Assembly (NCBI GenBank): GCA_900321965.1
Contig: ONYA01000024.1
Location: 1 to 37,617 of the forward strand
DNA length: 37,617 nt
Reading direction: 5' to 3'
DNA from: an uncultured Prevotellaceae bacterium
Lineage (GTDB): Bacteria > Bacteroidota > Bacteroidia > Bacteroidales > Bacteroidaceae
Shown here: in pieces, positions 1 to 8,084 of the stretch
Position numbering within the stretch: the stretch's first letter is position 1
How the letters are laid out: each line of letters opens with the position of its first letter
Made by a program: the position numbers and the translations under genes
The notes under the pieces: model-generated
Database searches by the model: none
Told to the model about the DNA's origin: nothing
The model's input: the letters and a program-made list of their open reading frames with translations, nothing else

Positions 1-180
1 GTTAGCACAATACTTCATGACATAAGGGTCTTTGATACCGTTGGACTTATCAACTCCCTTCTGGTCAACCATCTTGTCAGTTTTGATATACTGTGCCTTA
101 CGCTGATGTGTAACTCTGATGTACACCGGATAGAAGCCGTCAGGCCTCTTGAACCGTACTACTGCTTTAAATACTGCCAT
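1..180 (-). CDS. Tyrosine recombinase (integrase), N-terminal 60 residues only
   Basis: The frame is open from an ATG at 178-180 to the left edge of the window, so the gene is cut by the window and not necessarily broken. The N-terminus (MAVFKAVVRFKRPDGFYPVY, then IRVTHQRKAQYIKTDK) has the pattern of the arm-type DNA-binding domain that opens Bacteroidota tyrosine recombinases; the catalytic domain (R, H-x-x-R, Y) lies outside the window. Such enzymes integrate and excise conjugative transposons, mobilisable elements and prophages. The region just upstream carries five phased TGTAAAC repeats that could be binding sites. Family identification rests on the first 60 residues only. Confidence 0.72.
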   Translation of the reverse strand, partial: MAVFKAVVRFKRPDGFYPVYIRVTHQRKAQYIKTDKMVDQKGVDKSNGIKDPYVMKYCAN

Positions 181-196
181 ATCCTATATTTTTTCA

Positions 197-260
197 TTGT
201 AAACATCGTTGTAAACTCATTGTAAACAGACTCCAGATTTACTGTAAACATATTGTAAAC
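197..260. repeat. Five helically phased TGTAAAC repeats upstream of the integrase
   Basis: The octamer TTGTAAAC (once CTGTAAAC) occurs at 197, 209, 220, 242 and 253. The start-to-start distances are 12, 11, 22 and 11 bp, so all copies lie on about the same helical face. The array ends about 17 bp upstream of the integrase start codon. It could be a regulator or recombinase arm-binding array; the function is inferred from layout. Confidence 0.7.
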
Positions 261-311
261 ATTACGGCAAATACGGCACATTTAACGTGCCAACCGTTCC
301 CGAATAAAAGA

Positions 312-346
312 GGGTGTAACCCCTTATTACAAAGGAAGTTACACCC
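312..346 (-). terminator. Rho-independent terminator after ppdK
   Basis: GGGTGTAAC (312-320) and GTTACACCC (338-346) form a perfect 9-bp stem. The 17-nt loop can pair further (CCTT with AAGG). Read on the minus strand it lies just after the ppdK stop and is followed by TCTTTTATT, a U-rich tail. Confidence 0.8.
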
Positions 347-359
347 AATTTATTCATAA

Positions 360-3095
360 TCAGCAGATTAGCGATGATTCCTCCACAGCAGCCTGTGCGG
401 CGGCAAGACGTGCGATGGGCACACGGAACGGAGAGCAAGATGCGTAGTTCATGCCAATCTTAGCGCAGAACTTCACAGAGCTGGGCTCACCACCATGCTC
501 ACCACAGATACCGCAACGGAGGTCAGGACGAACCTCGCGGCCTTCCTTCACAGCGAACTTGATGAGACGGCCAACGCCCTTCTGGTCGAGCACCTGGAAC
601 GGGTCAACCTTCAGAATCTTCTTGTCGAGGTAGACGGGCAGGAACGAAGCGATGTCGTCGCGGCTGTAACCGAAGGTCATCTGAGTCAGGTCGTTAGTAC
701 CGAATGAGAAGTACTGAGCCTCCTCGGCGATACGGTCGGCGGTCAGGGCAGCACGAGGAATCTCGATCATCGTACCAATCTCGAACTCAACCTCCATACC
801 ATACTCCTGGAACACTTCCTTAGCGGCGTACTGGATAACCTCCTTCTGCTGCTTCAGCTCGTAGAGCGTACCAATCAGCGGAACCATGATTTCGGGCTTC
901 GGGTTCTTGCCTTCCTTCTTCAGCTCGCAGGCAGCACTCAGGATAGCCTTGGTCTGCATAGCGGTAATCTCGGGGAAGGTGATGCCCAGACGGCAACCAC
1001 GGTGACCCAGCATCGGGTTGTTCTCGGCCAGAGAAGCTACGCGGCGCTGGATAGCCTCTAGGCTAACGCCCATCTCCTTAGCCATCGTCTCCTGACCAGG
1101 AATATCGTGGGGAACGAACTCATGCAAGGGAGGATCGAGCAGACGGATGTTGACGGGCAGACCGTCCATAGCCTCGAGGATGCCCTTGAAGTCAGCCTTC
1201 TGGTAAGGCAGCAGCTTAGCCAGTGCCTTCTCACGTCCGGCAACGCTGTCGCTGAGGATCATCTCACGCATAGCAATGATCTTCTTGTCCTCGAAGAACA
1301 TGTGCTCGGTACGTGTCAGACCGATACCCTTGGCACCGAAGGCGCGAGCCACCTGTGCATCGTGCGGGGTATCAGCATTGGTACGAACCTGCAGCTTGGT
1401 GTACTTGTCGCAGAGATCCATCAGCTCCTTGAAGTCACCAGAGAGCTCAGCAGCCTTGGTGGGCACCTCGCCAGCGTAAACCTGACCCGTGGTACCGTTC
1501 AGAGAGATGTAGTCTCCCTCCTTATATGTAACGCCGTCAATCTCAACGGTCTTGTCCTTGTAGCTCACGTTCAGGGCACCTACACCCGATACGCAGCACT
1601 TACCCATACCACGGGCAACCACAGCAGCGTGAGAGGTCATACCGCCACGAGCGGTCAGGATACCCTCGGCAGCAGCCATACCGGCGAGGTCCTCAGGAGA
1701 GGTCTCGATACGTACGAGCACTACCTTGTGACCATCCTCGTGCCAAGCCTTGGCGTCGTCAGCGTGGAACACAATCTGACCACAGGCAGCACCAGGAGAT
1801 GCGGGCAGACCCTGAGCAATGACCTTAGCAGCAGACAGGGCCTTCTTGTCGAATACGGGGTGCAGCAGCTCGTCGAGCTTATTGGGCTCGCAGCGCATGA
1901 TGGCGGTCTTCTCGTCAATCATACCCTCGTGGAGCAGGTCAATGGCAATCTTCACCATAGCGGCACCTGTGCGCTTACCGTTACGAGTCTGGAGGAACCA
2001 CAGCTTACCTTCCTGAACGGTGAACTCCATGTCCTGCATATCATGATAGTGGTTCTCCAGCTTCTCCTGGATGCCGTTCAGCTCGGCATAGATCTCAGGC
2101 ATTGCCTCCTCCATAGAAGGATACTTGGCCACGCGCTCCTCCTCAGAGATACCAGCGCGCTCAGCCCAGCGCTGAGAACCAATCTTCGTAATCTGCTGCG
2201 GAGTACGGATACCAGCCACAACGTCCTCACCCTGAGCGTTCACCAGATACTCACCATTGAACAGGTTCTCACCGTTGGCGGCGTCACGGCTGAAGCATAC
2301 GCCAGTAGCAGAGGTGTCGCCCATGTTACCGAACACCATAGCCATCACGCTGACAGCAGTACCCCACTCGTCGGGGATGCCTTCCATCTTACGATAGAGG
2401 ATAGCGCGCTCGTTCATCCAAGAACGGAACACGGCGCAGATAGCGCCCCAGAGCTGCTCGATAGGATCGTTGGGGAAGTCCTTACCGGTACGCTCCTTGA
2501 TGGCAGCCTTGAACAGCTGAACCAGCTTCTTCAGGTCGTCAACGCTGAGGTCCTTATCCAGAACGACGCCGCTCTCCTTCTTCACTTTCTCAATAATCTC
2601 CTCAAACGGGTCGATGTCGGTCTTGTTGACGGGCTTCATCTCGAGCACCACGTCACCGTACATCTGTACGAAACGACGATAAGAGTCGTAAACGAAGTGA
2701 GGATTGTTGGTCTTCTTGGCCATACCCTCAGCCACCTCGTCGTTCAGACCCAGGTTCAGGATGGTATCCATCATGCCAGGCATAGAAGCACGGGCACCAG
2801 AGCGGACGGAAACGAGCAGGGGGTTAGCAGCATCACCGAACTTGCAGTTCATCAAGTTCTCGATGTGCTTAACAGCAGCCATCACGTCGTCGTTCAGCAG
2901 TTCCATAATCTTCTGCTGACCAACCTGATAGTACTCGTTACAGCAATCAGTAGTGATAGTGAAACCAGGAGGAACGGGGACACCAATGTGGTTCATTTCA
3001 GCAAGGTTAGCACCCTTACCACCAAGTTCCTCACGCATTTTTGCATTACCTTCGGCCTTACCATTACCGAAGAGGTAAACTCTCTTTTGACTCAT
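360..3095 (-). CDS. ppdK: Pyruvate, phosphate dikinase
   Basis: Interconverts pyruvate + ATP + Pi with phosphoenolpyruvate + AMP + PPi in the cytoplasm, linking glycolysis to the PEP/C4-dicarboxylate branch used by succinate-forming Bacteroidota. The 911 residues match the usual family length (about 870-910). The N-terminal ATP-grasp region opens with GGKGANLAEM near residue 25. The phosphohistidine domain has GGMTSHAAVVARG with the catalytic His at about 489. The C-terminal PEP/pyruvate barrel has CGICGEHGG with the active-site Cys at about 864. The gene has its own promoter (3152-3183) and terminator (312-346), so it looks monocistronic. No lesion is seen. Confidence 0.97.
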   Translation of the reverse strand: MSQKRVYLFGNGKAEGNAKMREELGGKGANLAEMNHIGVPVPPGFTITTDCCNEYYQVGQQKIMELLNDDVMAAVKHIENLMNCKFGDAANPLLVSVRSGARASMPGMMDTILNLGLNDEVAEGMAKKTNNPHFVYDSYRRFVQMYGDVVLEMKPVNKTDIDPFEEIIEKVKKESGVVLDKDLSVDDLKKLVQLFKAAIKERTGKDFPNDPIEQLWGAICAVFRSWMNERAILYRKMEGIPDEWGTAVSVMAMVFGNMGDTSATGVCFSRDAANGENLFNGEYLVNAQGEDVVAGIRTPQQITKIGSQRWAERAGISEEERVAKYPSMEEAMPEIYAELNGIQEKLENHYHDMQDMEFTVQEGKLWFLQTRNGKRTGAAMVKIAIDLLHEGMIDEKTAIMRCEPNKLDELLHPVFDKKALSAAKVIAQGLPASPGAACGQIVFHADDAKAWHEDGHKVVLVRIETSPEDLAGMAAAEGILTARGGMTSHAAVVARGMGKCCVSGVGALNVSYKDKTVEIDGVTYKEGDYISLNGTTGQVYAGEVPTKAAELSGDFKELMDLCDKYTKLQVRTNADTPHDAQVARAFGAKGIGLTRTEHMFFEDKKIIAMREMILSDSVAGREKALAKLLPYQKADFKGILEAMDGLPVNIRLLDPPLHEFVPHDIPGQETMAKEMGVSLEAIQRRVASLAENNPMLGHRGCRLGITFPEITAMQTKAILSAACELKKEGKNPKPEIMVPLIGTLYELKQQKEVIQYAAKEVFQEYGMEVEFEIGTMIEIPRAALTADRIAEEAQYFSFGTNDLTQMTFGYSRDDIASFLPVYLDKKILKVDPFQVLDQKGVGRLIKFAVKEGREVRPDLRCGICGEHGGEPSSVKFCAKIGMNYASCSPFRVPIARLAAAQAAVEESSLIC

Positions 3096-3151
3096 AAGTT
3101 GTTTTTATTTTACGATTAACACTTTTGTTAGGTTTTTTCTTTCAAGGTGTA

Positions 3152-3183
3152 CAAAGGTACTATGTTTTTTTCAAATCACCAAA
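3152..3183 (-). promoter_or_regulatory. ppdK promoter
   Basis: On the minus strand the -7 element TACCTTTG (3152-3159) has TTTG 20 bp upstream (3180-3183), the Bacteroidota sigma-ABfr arrangement. It lies 57 bp from the ppdK ATG, implying a 5' UTR of roughly 50 nt. Confidence 0.75.
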
Positions 3184-3225
3184 GAAATTTTGATTTTTTT
3201 GGTGCAACAGCCCCATTTTTGTGGC

Positions 3226-3861
3226 TTAGTCTAAATAGTCCACCTTGATGACAATGACCCGAATGTTCTGATTCTCAGCCTTTGGAGCCTCTACTTTGGC
3301 GATATGCCAGTCGGAAGGAAAGAAGATAAAGAACTTGTCGGGCGTCGAGTCGTAGAAGCAAGTCTTCGACACGTCATAGTTATAGTGAACGACGTCAGGT
3401 TTGTACTTGTCCTTAGGCTTCGACGTCAGGTGGTCGATGATGCCGAAACGCTCCACACCCTTCACCACATACTGGAAATCGATGTGATGATAATGGCTCT
3501 CGCTGTTGCGTTTCTCAAGCGGACTGTTCTGTGAGTCCTCAACGCTGGCCACCAAGGGTGTGCCAGCTATCGGATACTTCCCTGCTGGTATCGTCAGCAG
3601 GTCGGTGTCGGCCAACCAACGGAACAAGGCTGTCCATTGCAGGGGATTCTTCTGATATTGTGTATAGAAATCAACAACATTCACAGACTTGTGAGGACTG
3701 GCTTTCTGGAAATCATGGCGCCACTCACCAGACTTCACCCAAGCAGAGGCTTTCTTCCCCAAAGCTTTGTCCTTGAAATCACGGGTATAATAGCCCGTCT
3801 GTGCCTGCATCCAGCAACAGAAGCCCAGTAAGAGCGCTAACAGGATATTTCTTTTTTTCAT
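3226..3861 (-). CDS. YhcH/YjgK/YiaL-family protein with signal peptide
   Basis: The C-terminal ~150 residues match the YhcH/YjgK/YiaL (DUF386) beta-sandwich family, whose members are linked to sugar-acid and sialic-acid metabolism. Visible family motifs are SHYHHIDFQYVVKGVE, with conserved His/Asp/Gln, and FFPSDWHIAKV. Characterised members are usually cytoplasmic and about 150 residues; here the product starts with a Sec signal (MKKRNILLALLLGFCCWMQA) and has about 50 extra N-terminal residues, so it should be exported. The start at 3861 puts the signal peptide at the N-terminus; an upstream in-frame start would overlap the MFS gene. It begins 5 bp after the MFS stop, so the two form an operon. 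Confidence 0.85.
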   Translation of the reverse strand: MKKRNILLALLLGFCCWMQAQTGYYTRDFKDKALGKKASAWVKSGEWRHDFQKASPHKSVNVVDFYTQYQKNPLQWTALFRWLADTDLLTIPAGKYPIAGTPLVASVEDSQNSPLEKRNSESHYHHIDFQYVVKGVERFGIIDHLTSKPKDKYKPDVVHYNYDVSKTCFYDSTPDKFFIFFPSDWHIAKVEAPKAENQNIRVIVIKVDYLD

Positions 3862-3866
3862 TGCTT

Positions 3867-5045
3867 TTATCTGTTTTTGTGTGCCAAGAACCATTTGTGC
3901 GTATAATAATTATACATGATGAATGCGACGACCGTCAAAATCATACACATAATAAGGTTTCCCTTGTCGTCGTTGAAGAAGCAAGCGTAGCCAAGGCCTA
4001 GTCCCAGAGCAACACCACTCTCCCACCCCAGGAAACACATGCTCTGCGACGTGCCACGTTGACAATGCTTGCTCAGCTTGATAAAGAACAGCAGGAAGCG
4101 CGAGCATACAATGCCAATGGAGAGCCCCATGAGCAATGGAGCCAGATACCAGACGACGGGCAACGGACGTGTATAAATCATAATCAGCACCATCATCATC
4201 AAGATAAAGCCTGTCACTATCTCGCTCTTCAAATCGGCATCACGGAAAACGATGCGCTGCGCAACCAAAGCCAGCAGGAAACCTGCCATGATGCAAGCGT
4301 AGAAGCGATCGCTCAGGCCTAACGACATCAGCAATCCCACAACGACAGCATAAAGCATCATATTGACGTACAAAGGGATTCCATTCGTCAGGAAAAAGCG
4401 GTCTGTACTCACTATATGGTAGGTGTCGCTGGGCGTACGGAATGGGAAATTGACAGCCAAAATTAAAAGGATGGAGCTGGCTGCGCAAAATAGCGAAGCC
4501 AAAAGAACGGCATCAAAATTCTTGTAATAGAACAAAACGTAGCCCATAATAGGACCTAACGACACCGCAAACCTAGAGAACCACGCAGCAGAATGGTTGG
4601 CTTCCGTACGTCTGTAGGACTCGCTGGCATCGATAACCAATGTGCTCAAAAGTATCATCTGCGCCAGTCCAAAGGTTGCACCAAGCAGCAAGCGCTGGAT
4701 AATAATCAACCAAAACTCTACTAATTCGCTTTTAAGCCCTTGTATATAATAAAGAATAGACACAGAGCCTATCAGGGCCGCTATTGAGAGAATGCAGACA
4801 CTATTGCGACGGAAGCGCTGAACAAGCCACGAGCAGAAGAAACCAAAGAGATAAAGTCCCAATGCAAAGGCTCCCAGCGAGATGCCAACTTCCGTAGTTG
4901 TCAGCTTTTCCGTCTCCAACAACCATACCGGGAATGACGGGATGAAGACGTAGACGGATATCGACAGCAACAAACTGGCCAAAGAAAGCAACCAGAAATC
5001 ACGATGCCAAAGTCTAACGTGTATAGGGGTATTTTGTGTATTCAT
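3867..5045 (-). CDS. Major facilitator superfamily transporter
   Basis: A 392-residue, very hydrophobic protein with about 12 predicted membrane segments in two halves and a basic cytoplasmic loop after segment 2 (WLVQRFRRNS), as in MFS secondary transporters of the inner membrane. The first segment begins near residue 18 after a short polar N-terminus. The substrate cannot be read from sequence; pairing with the downstream YhcH-family gene suggests a sugar or sugar acid, but this is inference. Transcription starts from a good promoter at 5069-5099 in the 117-bp space shared with the divergent TonB-dependent receptor. Confidence 0.88.
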   Translation of the reverse strand: MNTQNTPIHVRLWHRDFWLLSLASLLLSISVYVFIPSFPVWLLETEKLTTTEVGISLGAFALGLYLFGFFCSWLVQRFRRNSVCILSIAALIGSVSILYYIQGLKSELVEFWLIIIQRLLLGATFGLAQMILLSTLVIDASESYRRTEANHSAAWFSRFAVSLGPIMGYVLFYYKNFDAVLLASLFCAASSILLILAVNFPFRTPSDTYHIVSTDRFFLTNGIPLYVNMMLYAVVVGLLMSLGLSDRFYACIMAGFLLALVAQRIVFRDADLKSEIVTGFILMMMVLIMIYTRPLPVVWYLAPLLMGLSIGIVCSRFLLFFIKLSKHCQRGTSQSMCFLGWESGVALGLGLGYACFFNDDKGNLIMCMILTVVAFIMYNYYTHKWFLAHKNR

Positions 5046-5068
5046 TCATTATTTTCAATTTTCGGCTG

Positions 5069-5099
5069 CAAAGTTACAGCAAATTACTCAAATATCAAA
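5069..5099 (-). promoter_or_regulatory. Promoter of the MFS/yhcH-family operon
   Basis: On the minus strand: -7 TAACTTTG at 5069-5076 and -33 TTTG at 5096-5099, spacing 19 bp. The 5' UTR to the ATG at 5045 is about 15-20 nt. Confidence 0.75.
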
Positions 5100-5162
5100 A
5101 GAAATGACAGACTTTCTTTCGTGATGCAATAAAACTATTAAAAAAACGTTATTTTGATTGTA

Positions 5163-7547
5163 ATGAAATCAAAAGCATGTCTATATATTATTGCTGTTTG
5201 GCTGATGCTCTTCTTGACATCCAGCCATTTATATGCTGACGACTTCACGCTCAAAGGTAAGGTCGTCGACGAAGACGGCAATGCCTTGGAGTTGGCGTCT
5301 GTCACTTGTCTGGCGCAAGGGAGGTTAGCAATGACAAACCTAAAGGGAGAATTTAATATCAGCCTACAATCAGCTGATTCTGTGATTGTTAAGTTCTCCA
5401 TGATTGGCTACAAGCCTCGAGTTAGGAAGTTCATCCGCCCCCGCGGCACGCTCACCGTTCAAGTCATCATGTACCAGCAGGAAGCCTTGGGAGAAGTGAC
5501 CATCACAGAGCGGCGAAGGCAGACGACAGGAACCGAACAGCTCGACATTCAGACCATCAAGAACAGCCCGTCGACGACTGGCAACGCCGTTGAGGAACTG
5601 ATACAACAGCAGGCGGGTGTATCCACCCATAACGAGCTGTCGAGCCAGTACAATGTGCGCGGTGGCTCGTTCGACGAGAACGTCGTATATATAAATAATG
5701 TGGAAATCTACCGTCCGCTACTTATCCGCTCTGGCCAACAGGAGGGTCTTAGCATTATCAATAGCGACATGGTCGAGAAAGTTGGTTTTTCTACTGGCGG
5801 TTTTGAAGCCAAGTACGGCGACAAGATGGCCTCGGTACTCGACATCACCTACCGGACGCCTGAACGGACGGAAGCCGTCCTGACAGGGTCGCTATTAGGC
5901 GGCAGCGCCTATTTGGGTGTTGGCAGCAAGACGTTCTCCATGAGTCACGGCCTGCGTTATAAGACCACCAAATACCTGTTAGGTTCCTTGGAGACCACCG
6001 GCGAGTACCGCCCGAACTTCTTAGACTATCAGACGTACATCAACTGGAAGCCCAACAGCCGGTGGAGCGTCGGTCTCATCGGCAACATCTCGGAGAACAA
6101 ATATGAGTTCATCCCCAAAGACCGCGAGACCAGTTTCGGAACGATGGAGGATGTCAAGTCCTTCCGCGTTTACTTTGACGGCCAGGAGAAAGACGTGTTC
6201 CGCACGTTCTTCGGCACACTCTCCATTGCGCGCCACCTGAGTGATTCGACAACCATCAAGCTCCTGGCATCGGCCTTCCACACCAAGGAGCAAGAGACAT
6301 ACGATATTCAGGGACAATACTGGCTCGACGATACGGAGTCGTCAGAGAACTTAGGCGTTGGCACCTATATGGAGCACGGGCGCAACTACCTGACGGCCAA
6401 CGTGCAGAGTCTGAAGCTGATGGTCAACAGACGTTTCCGCCAACATGATCTGGAAGCAGGCGTCACCATGAAGTGGGAACACATCAAGGAGCAGTCGCGG
6501 GAATACGAGATGCGCGACTCCAGCGGCTATTCCATTCCTCACACCAGCAACCGTTTAGACATGATCTACGCCCTGTCGTCAAAGAACGACATGAGCTCGC
6601 GCCGGTTAGAAGGCTACATACAGGACACCTACCGCTGGCAGACGCCGAATGAAACGTTCTACACGCTGAACTACGGCGTGAGATTCAGCAACTGGTCGTG
6701 GAACCGCGAGACCACCGTGTCGCCTCGGGCATCGTTGGCCGTCGTACCGCATTTCAACCAAGACGTCACGCTGCGCTTTGCCACAGGTCTTTACTATCAG
6801 GCTCCGTTCTTCAAGGAACTGCGCGACACGAGCACGGTCAACGGTCGCACCATCGTCACCCTTAATGAGCGTATCAAGAGCCAGCGGTCGATACATTTCA
6901 TCGCCGCCTTCGACTACCGTTTCCGCATGATGGAGCGTCCCTTCCGATTCACAGCCGAGGCCTACTACAAGGCGCTGTCGAACATCATCCCCTACAACGT
7001 GCAGAACGTCAAGGTGACCTACTATGGCGAGAACCTCTGTTCGGGCTACATCGCCGGACTCGACATGAAACTCTATGGTGAGTTTGTGCCAGGCACAGAC
7101 TCGTGGCTCACCTTCTCGCTGATGAAGACGGGGCAGAAGACGGACGGTGGCAGCTACTTCCCCATGCCTACCGACCAGCGCTACGCCATCAACCTGCACT
7201 TCACCGACTATTTCCCCGGTACCGACCGCTTCAAGATGACCCTGCGTCTGGCCTATGCCGACGGTCTGCCCTTTGGAGCCCCTCACCGCGGACTGGAGCA
7301 GCAAAGCTTCCGTGCTCCGGCCTATAAGCGTGCCGACATCGGTATGGCCTGGTTGGCATACAAGAACCTCCAGCGTTCAGCATTCAACGTCAGACGTGTG
7401 TGGCTGGGCATCGACTGTCTGAACCTCTTCGGTATCTCAAATGTCAACAGCTACTACTGGGTGACCGACGTCACCAATCGCCAATGGGCCGTTCCCAACT
7501 ATCTGACAGGTCGCCAACTGAACGGGAAAATCACCGTTGAGTTTTAA
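5163..7547 (+). CDS. TonB-dependent outer-membrane receptor
   Basis: A 794-residue outer-membrane receptor. The ATG at 5163 is preferred because the frame's more upstream start is a TTG with no signal. Order of parts: signal peptide (to about residue 25), carboxypeptidase-regulatory-like beta-sandwich (about 28-110, GKVVDEDGNALELASV), plug domain (about 115-230, with QQQAGVSTHNELSSQYNVRG and FSTGGFEAKYGDKMASVLD), then a long region rich in alternating aromatic strands ending in Phe, typical of a 22-strand barrel. It imports an unknown ligand using TonB energy. No SusD-like partner follows, so it is not a standard polysaccharide-utilisation pair. No terminator is obvious downstream. Confidence 0.92.
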   Translation: MKSKACLYIIAVWLMLFLTSSHLYADDFTLKGKVVDEDGNALELASVTCLAQGRLAMTNLKGEFNISLQSADSVIVKFSMIGYKPRVRKFIRPRGTLTVQVIMYQQEALGEVTITERRRQTTGTEQLDIQTIKNSPSTTGNAVEELIQQQAGVSTHNELSSQYNVRGGSFDENVVYINNVEIYRPLLIRSGQQEGLSIINSDMVEKVGFSTGGFEAKYGDKMASVLDITYRTPERTEAVLTGSLLGGSAYLGVGSKTFSMSHGLRYKTTKYLLGSLETTGEYRPNFLDYQTYINWKPNSRWSVGLIGNISENKYEFIPKDRETSFGTMEDVKSFRVYFDGQEKDVFRTFFGTLSIARHLSDSTTIKLLASAFHTKEQETYDIQGQYWLDDTESSENLGVGTYMEHGRNYLTANVQSLKLMVNRRFRQHDLEAGVTMKWEHIKEQSREYEMRDSSGYSIPHTSNRLDMIYALSSKNDMSSRRLEGYIQDTYRWQTPNETFYTLNYGVRFSNWSWNRETTVSPRASLAVVPHFNQDVTLRFATGLYYQAPFFKELRDTSTVNGRTIVTLNERIKSQRSIHFIAAFDYRFRMMERPFRFTAEAYYKALSNIIPYNVQNVKVTYYGENLCSGYIAGLDMKLYGEFVPGTDSWLTFSLMKTGQKTDGGSYFPMPTDQRYAINLHFTDYFPGTDRFKMTLRLAYADGLPFGAPHRGLEQQSFRAPAYKRADIGMAWLAYKNLQRSAFNVRRVWLGIDCLNLFGISNVNSYYWVTDVTNRQWAVPNYLTGRQLNGKITVEF

Positions 7548-7595
7548 TAATCATTAATTATTAATTGCCAATTCCCGTTTCTCAATTAGAATTAC

Positions 7596-7603
7596 TATCT
7601 TTG
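7596..7603 (+). promoter_or_regulatory. Promoter (-7 box) of the methylmalonyl-CoA operon
   Basis: TATCTTTG lies 30 bp upstream of the epimerase ATG (7634) in an AT-rich spacer after the receptor gene. No clear TTTG is at the -33 distance (GTTTC at 7577-7581 is the nearest), so only the -7 box is well supported. Confidence 0.6.
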
Positions 7604-7633
7604 CACCCAAATTTATTCTAACATACTATTGAT

Positions 7634-8044
7634 ATGAAGATTTCACACATTGAGCATCTGGGCATTGCCGTCCAGAGCATTGAGGAAAGCCTGCCGTTCT
7701 TCACAGACGTACTGGGCTTGGAGTGTTATGCAACAGAAGTAGTGGAAGACCAGAAGGTAAAGACCGCCTTCCTGAAGTGTGGCGAGGTGAAGCTCGAGCT
7801 GCTTGAGCCGACATCACCTGAGAGCACCATCCAGAAGTGGCTCGACAAGGGCAACAAGGGCGTTCACCACGTAGCTTTCTGCATCGAGGACGGTGTGGCC
7901 AACGCTTTGGCAGAAGTGTCAGAGAAGGGCGTACGCATCATCGACGAGAAGCCCCGCAAGGGCGCCGAGGGTCTGAACATCGCCTTCCTGCATCCGAAGT
8001 CTACCTGTGGCATCCTCACAGAACTTTGTGAACACCCGGAGTGA
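7634..8044 (+). CDS. mce: Methylmalonyl-CoA epimerase
   Basis: Interconverts (S)- and (R)-methylmalonyl-CoA, the step between methylmalonyl-CoA mutase and the decarboxylase in the succinate-propionate pathway. The 136 residues form the usual two vicinal-oxygen-chelate (glyoxalase-fold) repeats. Probable metal ligands are His8 (IEHLGIAV), a residue in the KLELLEP strand, the His pair at 78-79 (GVHHVAF) and Glu130 (ILTELCE). It is first in a same-strand run with the decarboxylase alpha subunit 40 bp downstream; the spacer is a repeated AT-rich tract. No oddities in the protein. Confidence 0.95.
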   Translation: MKISHIEHLGIAVQSIEESLPFFTDVLGLECYATEVVEDQKVKTAFLKCGEVKLELLEPTSPESTIQKWLDKGNKGVHHVAFCIEDGVANALAEVSEKGVRIIDEKPRKGAEGLNIAFLHPKSTCGILTELCEHPE

Positions 8045-8045
8045 T

Positions 8046-8078
8046 AAATTGTAAATCGTAAAATTGTAAATCGTAAAT
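8046..8078. repeat. Two-copy 15-bp spacer repeat between mce and mmdA
   Basis: AAATTGTAAATCGTA occurs at 8046-8060 and again at 8061-8075, followed by AAT. A related AATTGTAAAT tract fills the next spacer of the same operon (9652-9684). Confidence 0.75.
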
Positions 8079-8084
8079 AGAAAG

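Noticed and set aside
1107-3119. 670-codon open frame on the plus strand opposite ppdK
   Set aside because: It is antisense to a complete, motif-bearing ppdK, its translation is low-complexity His/Leu/Thr sequence with no domain, and it has no promoter; a product of GC-biased codon use.
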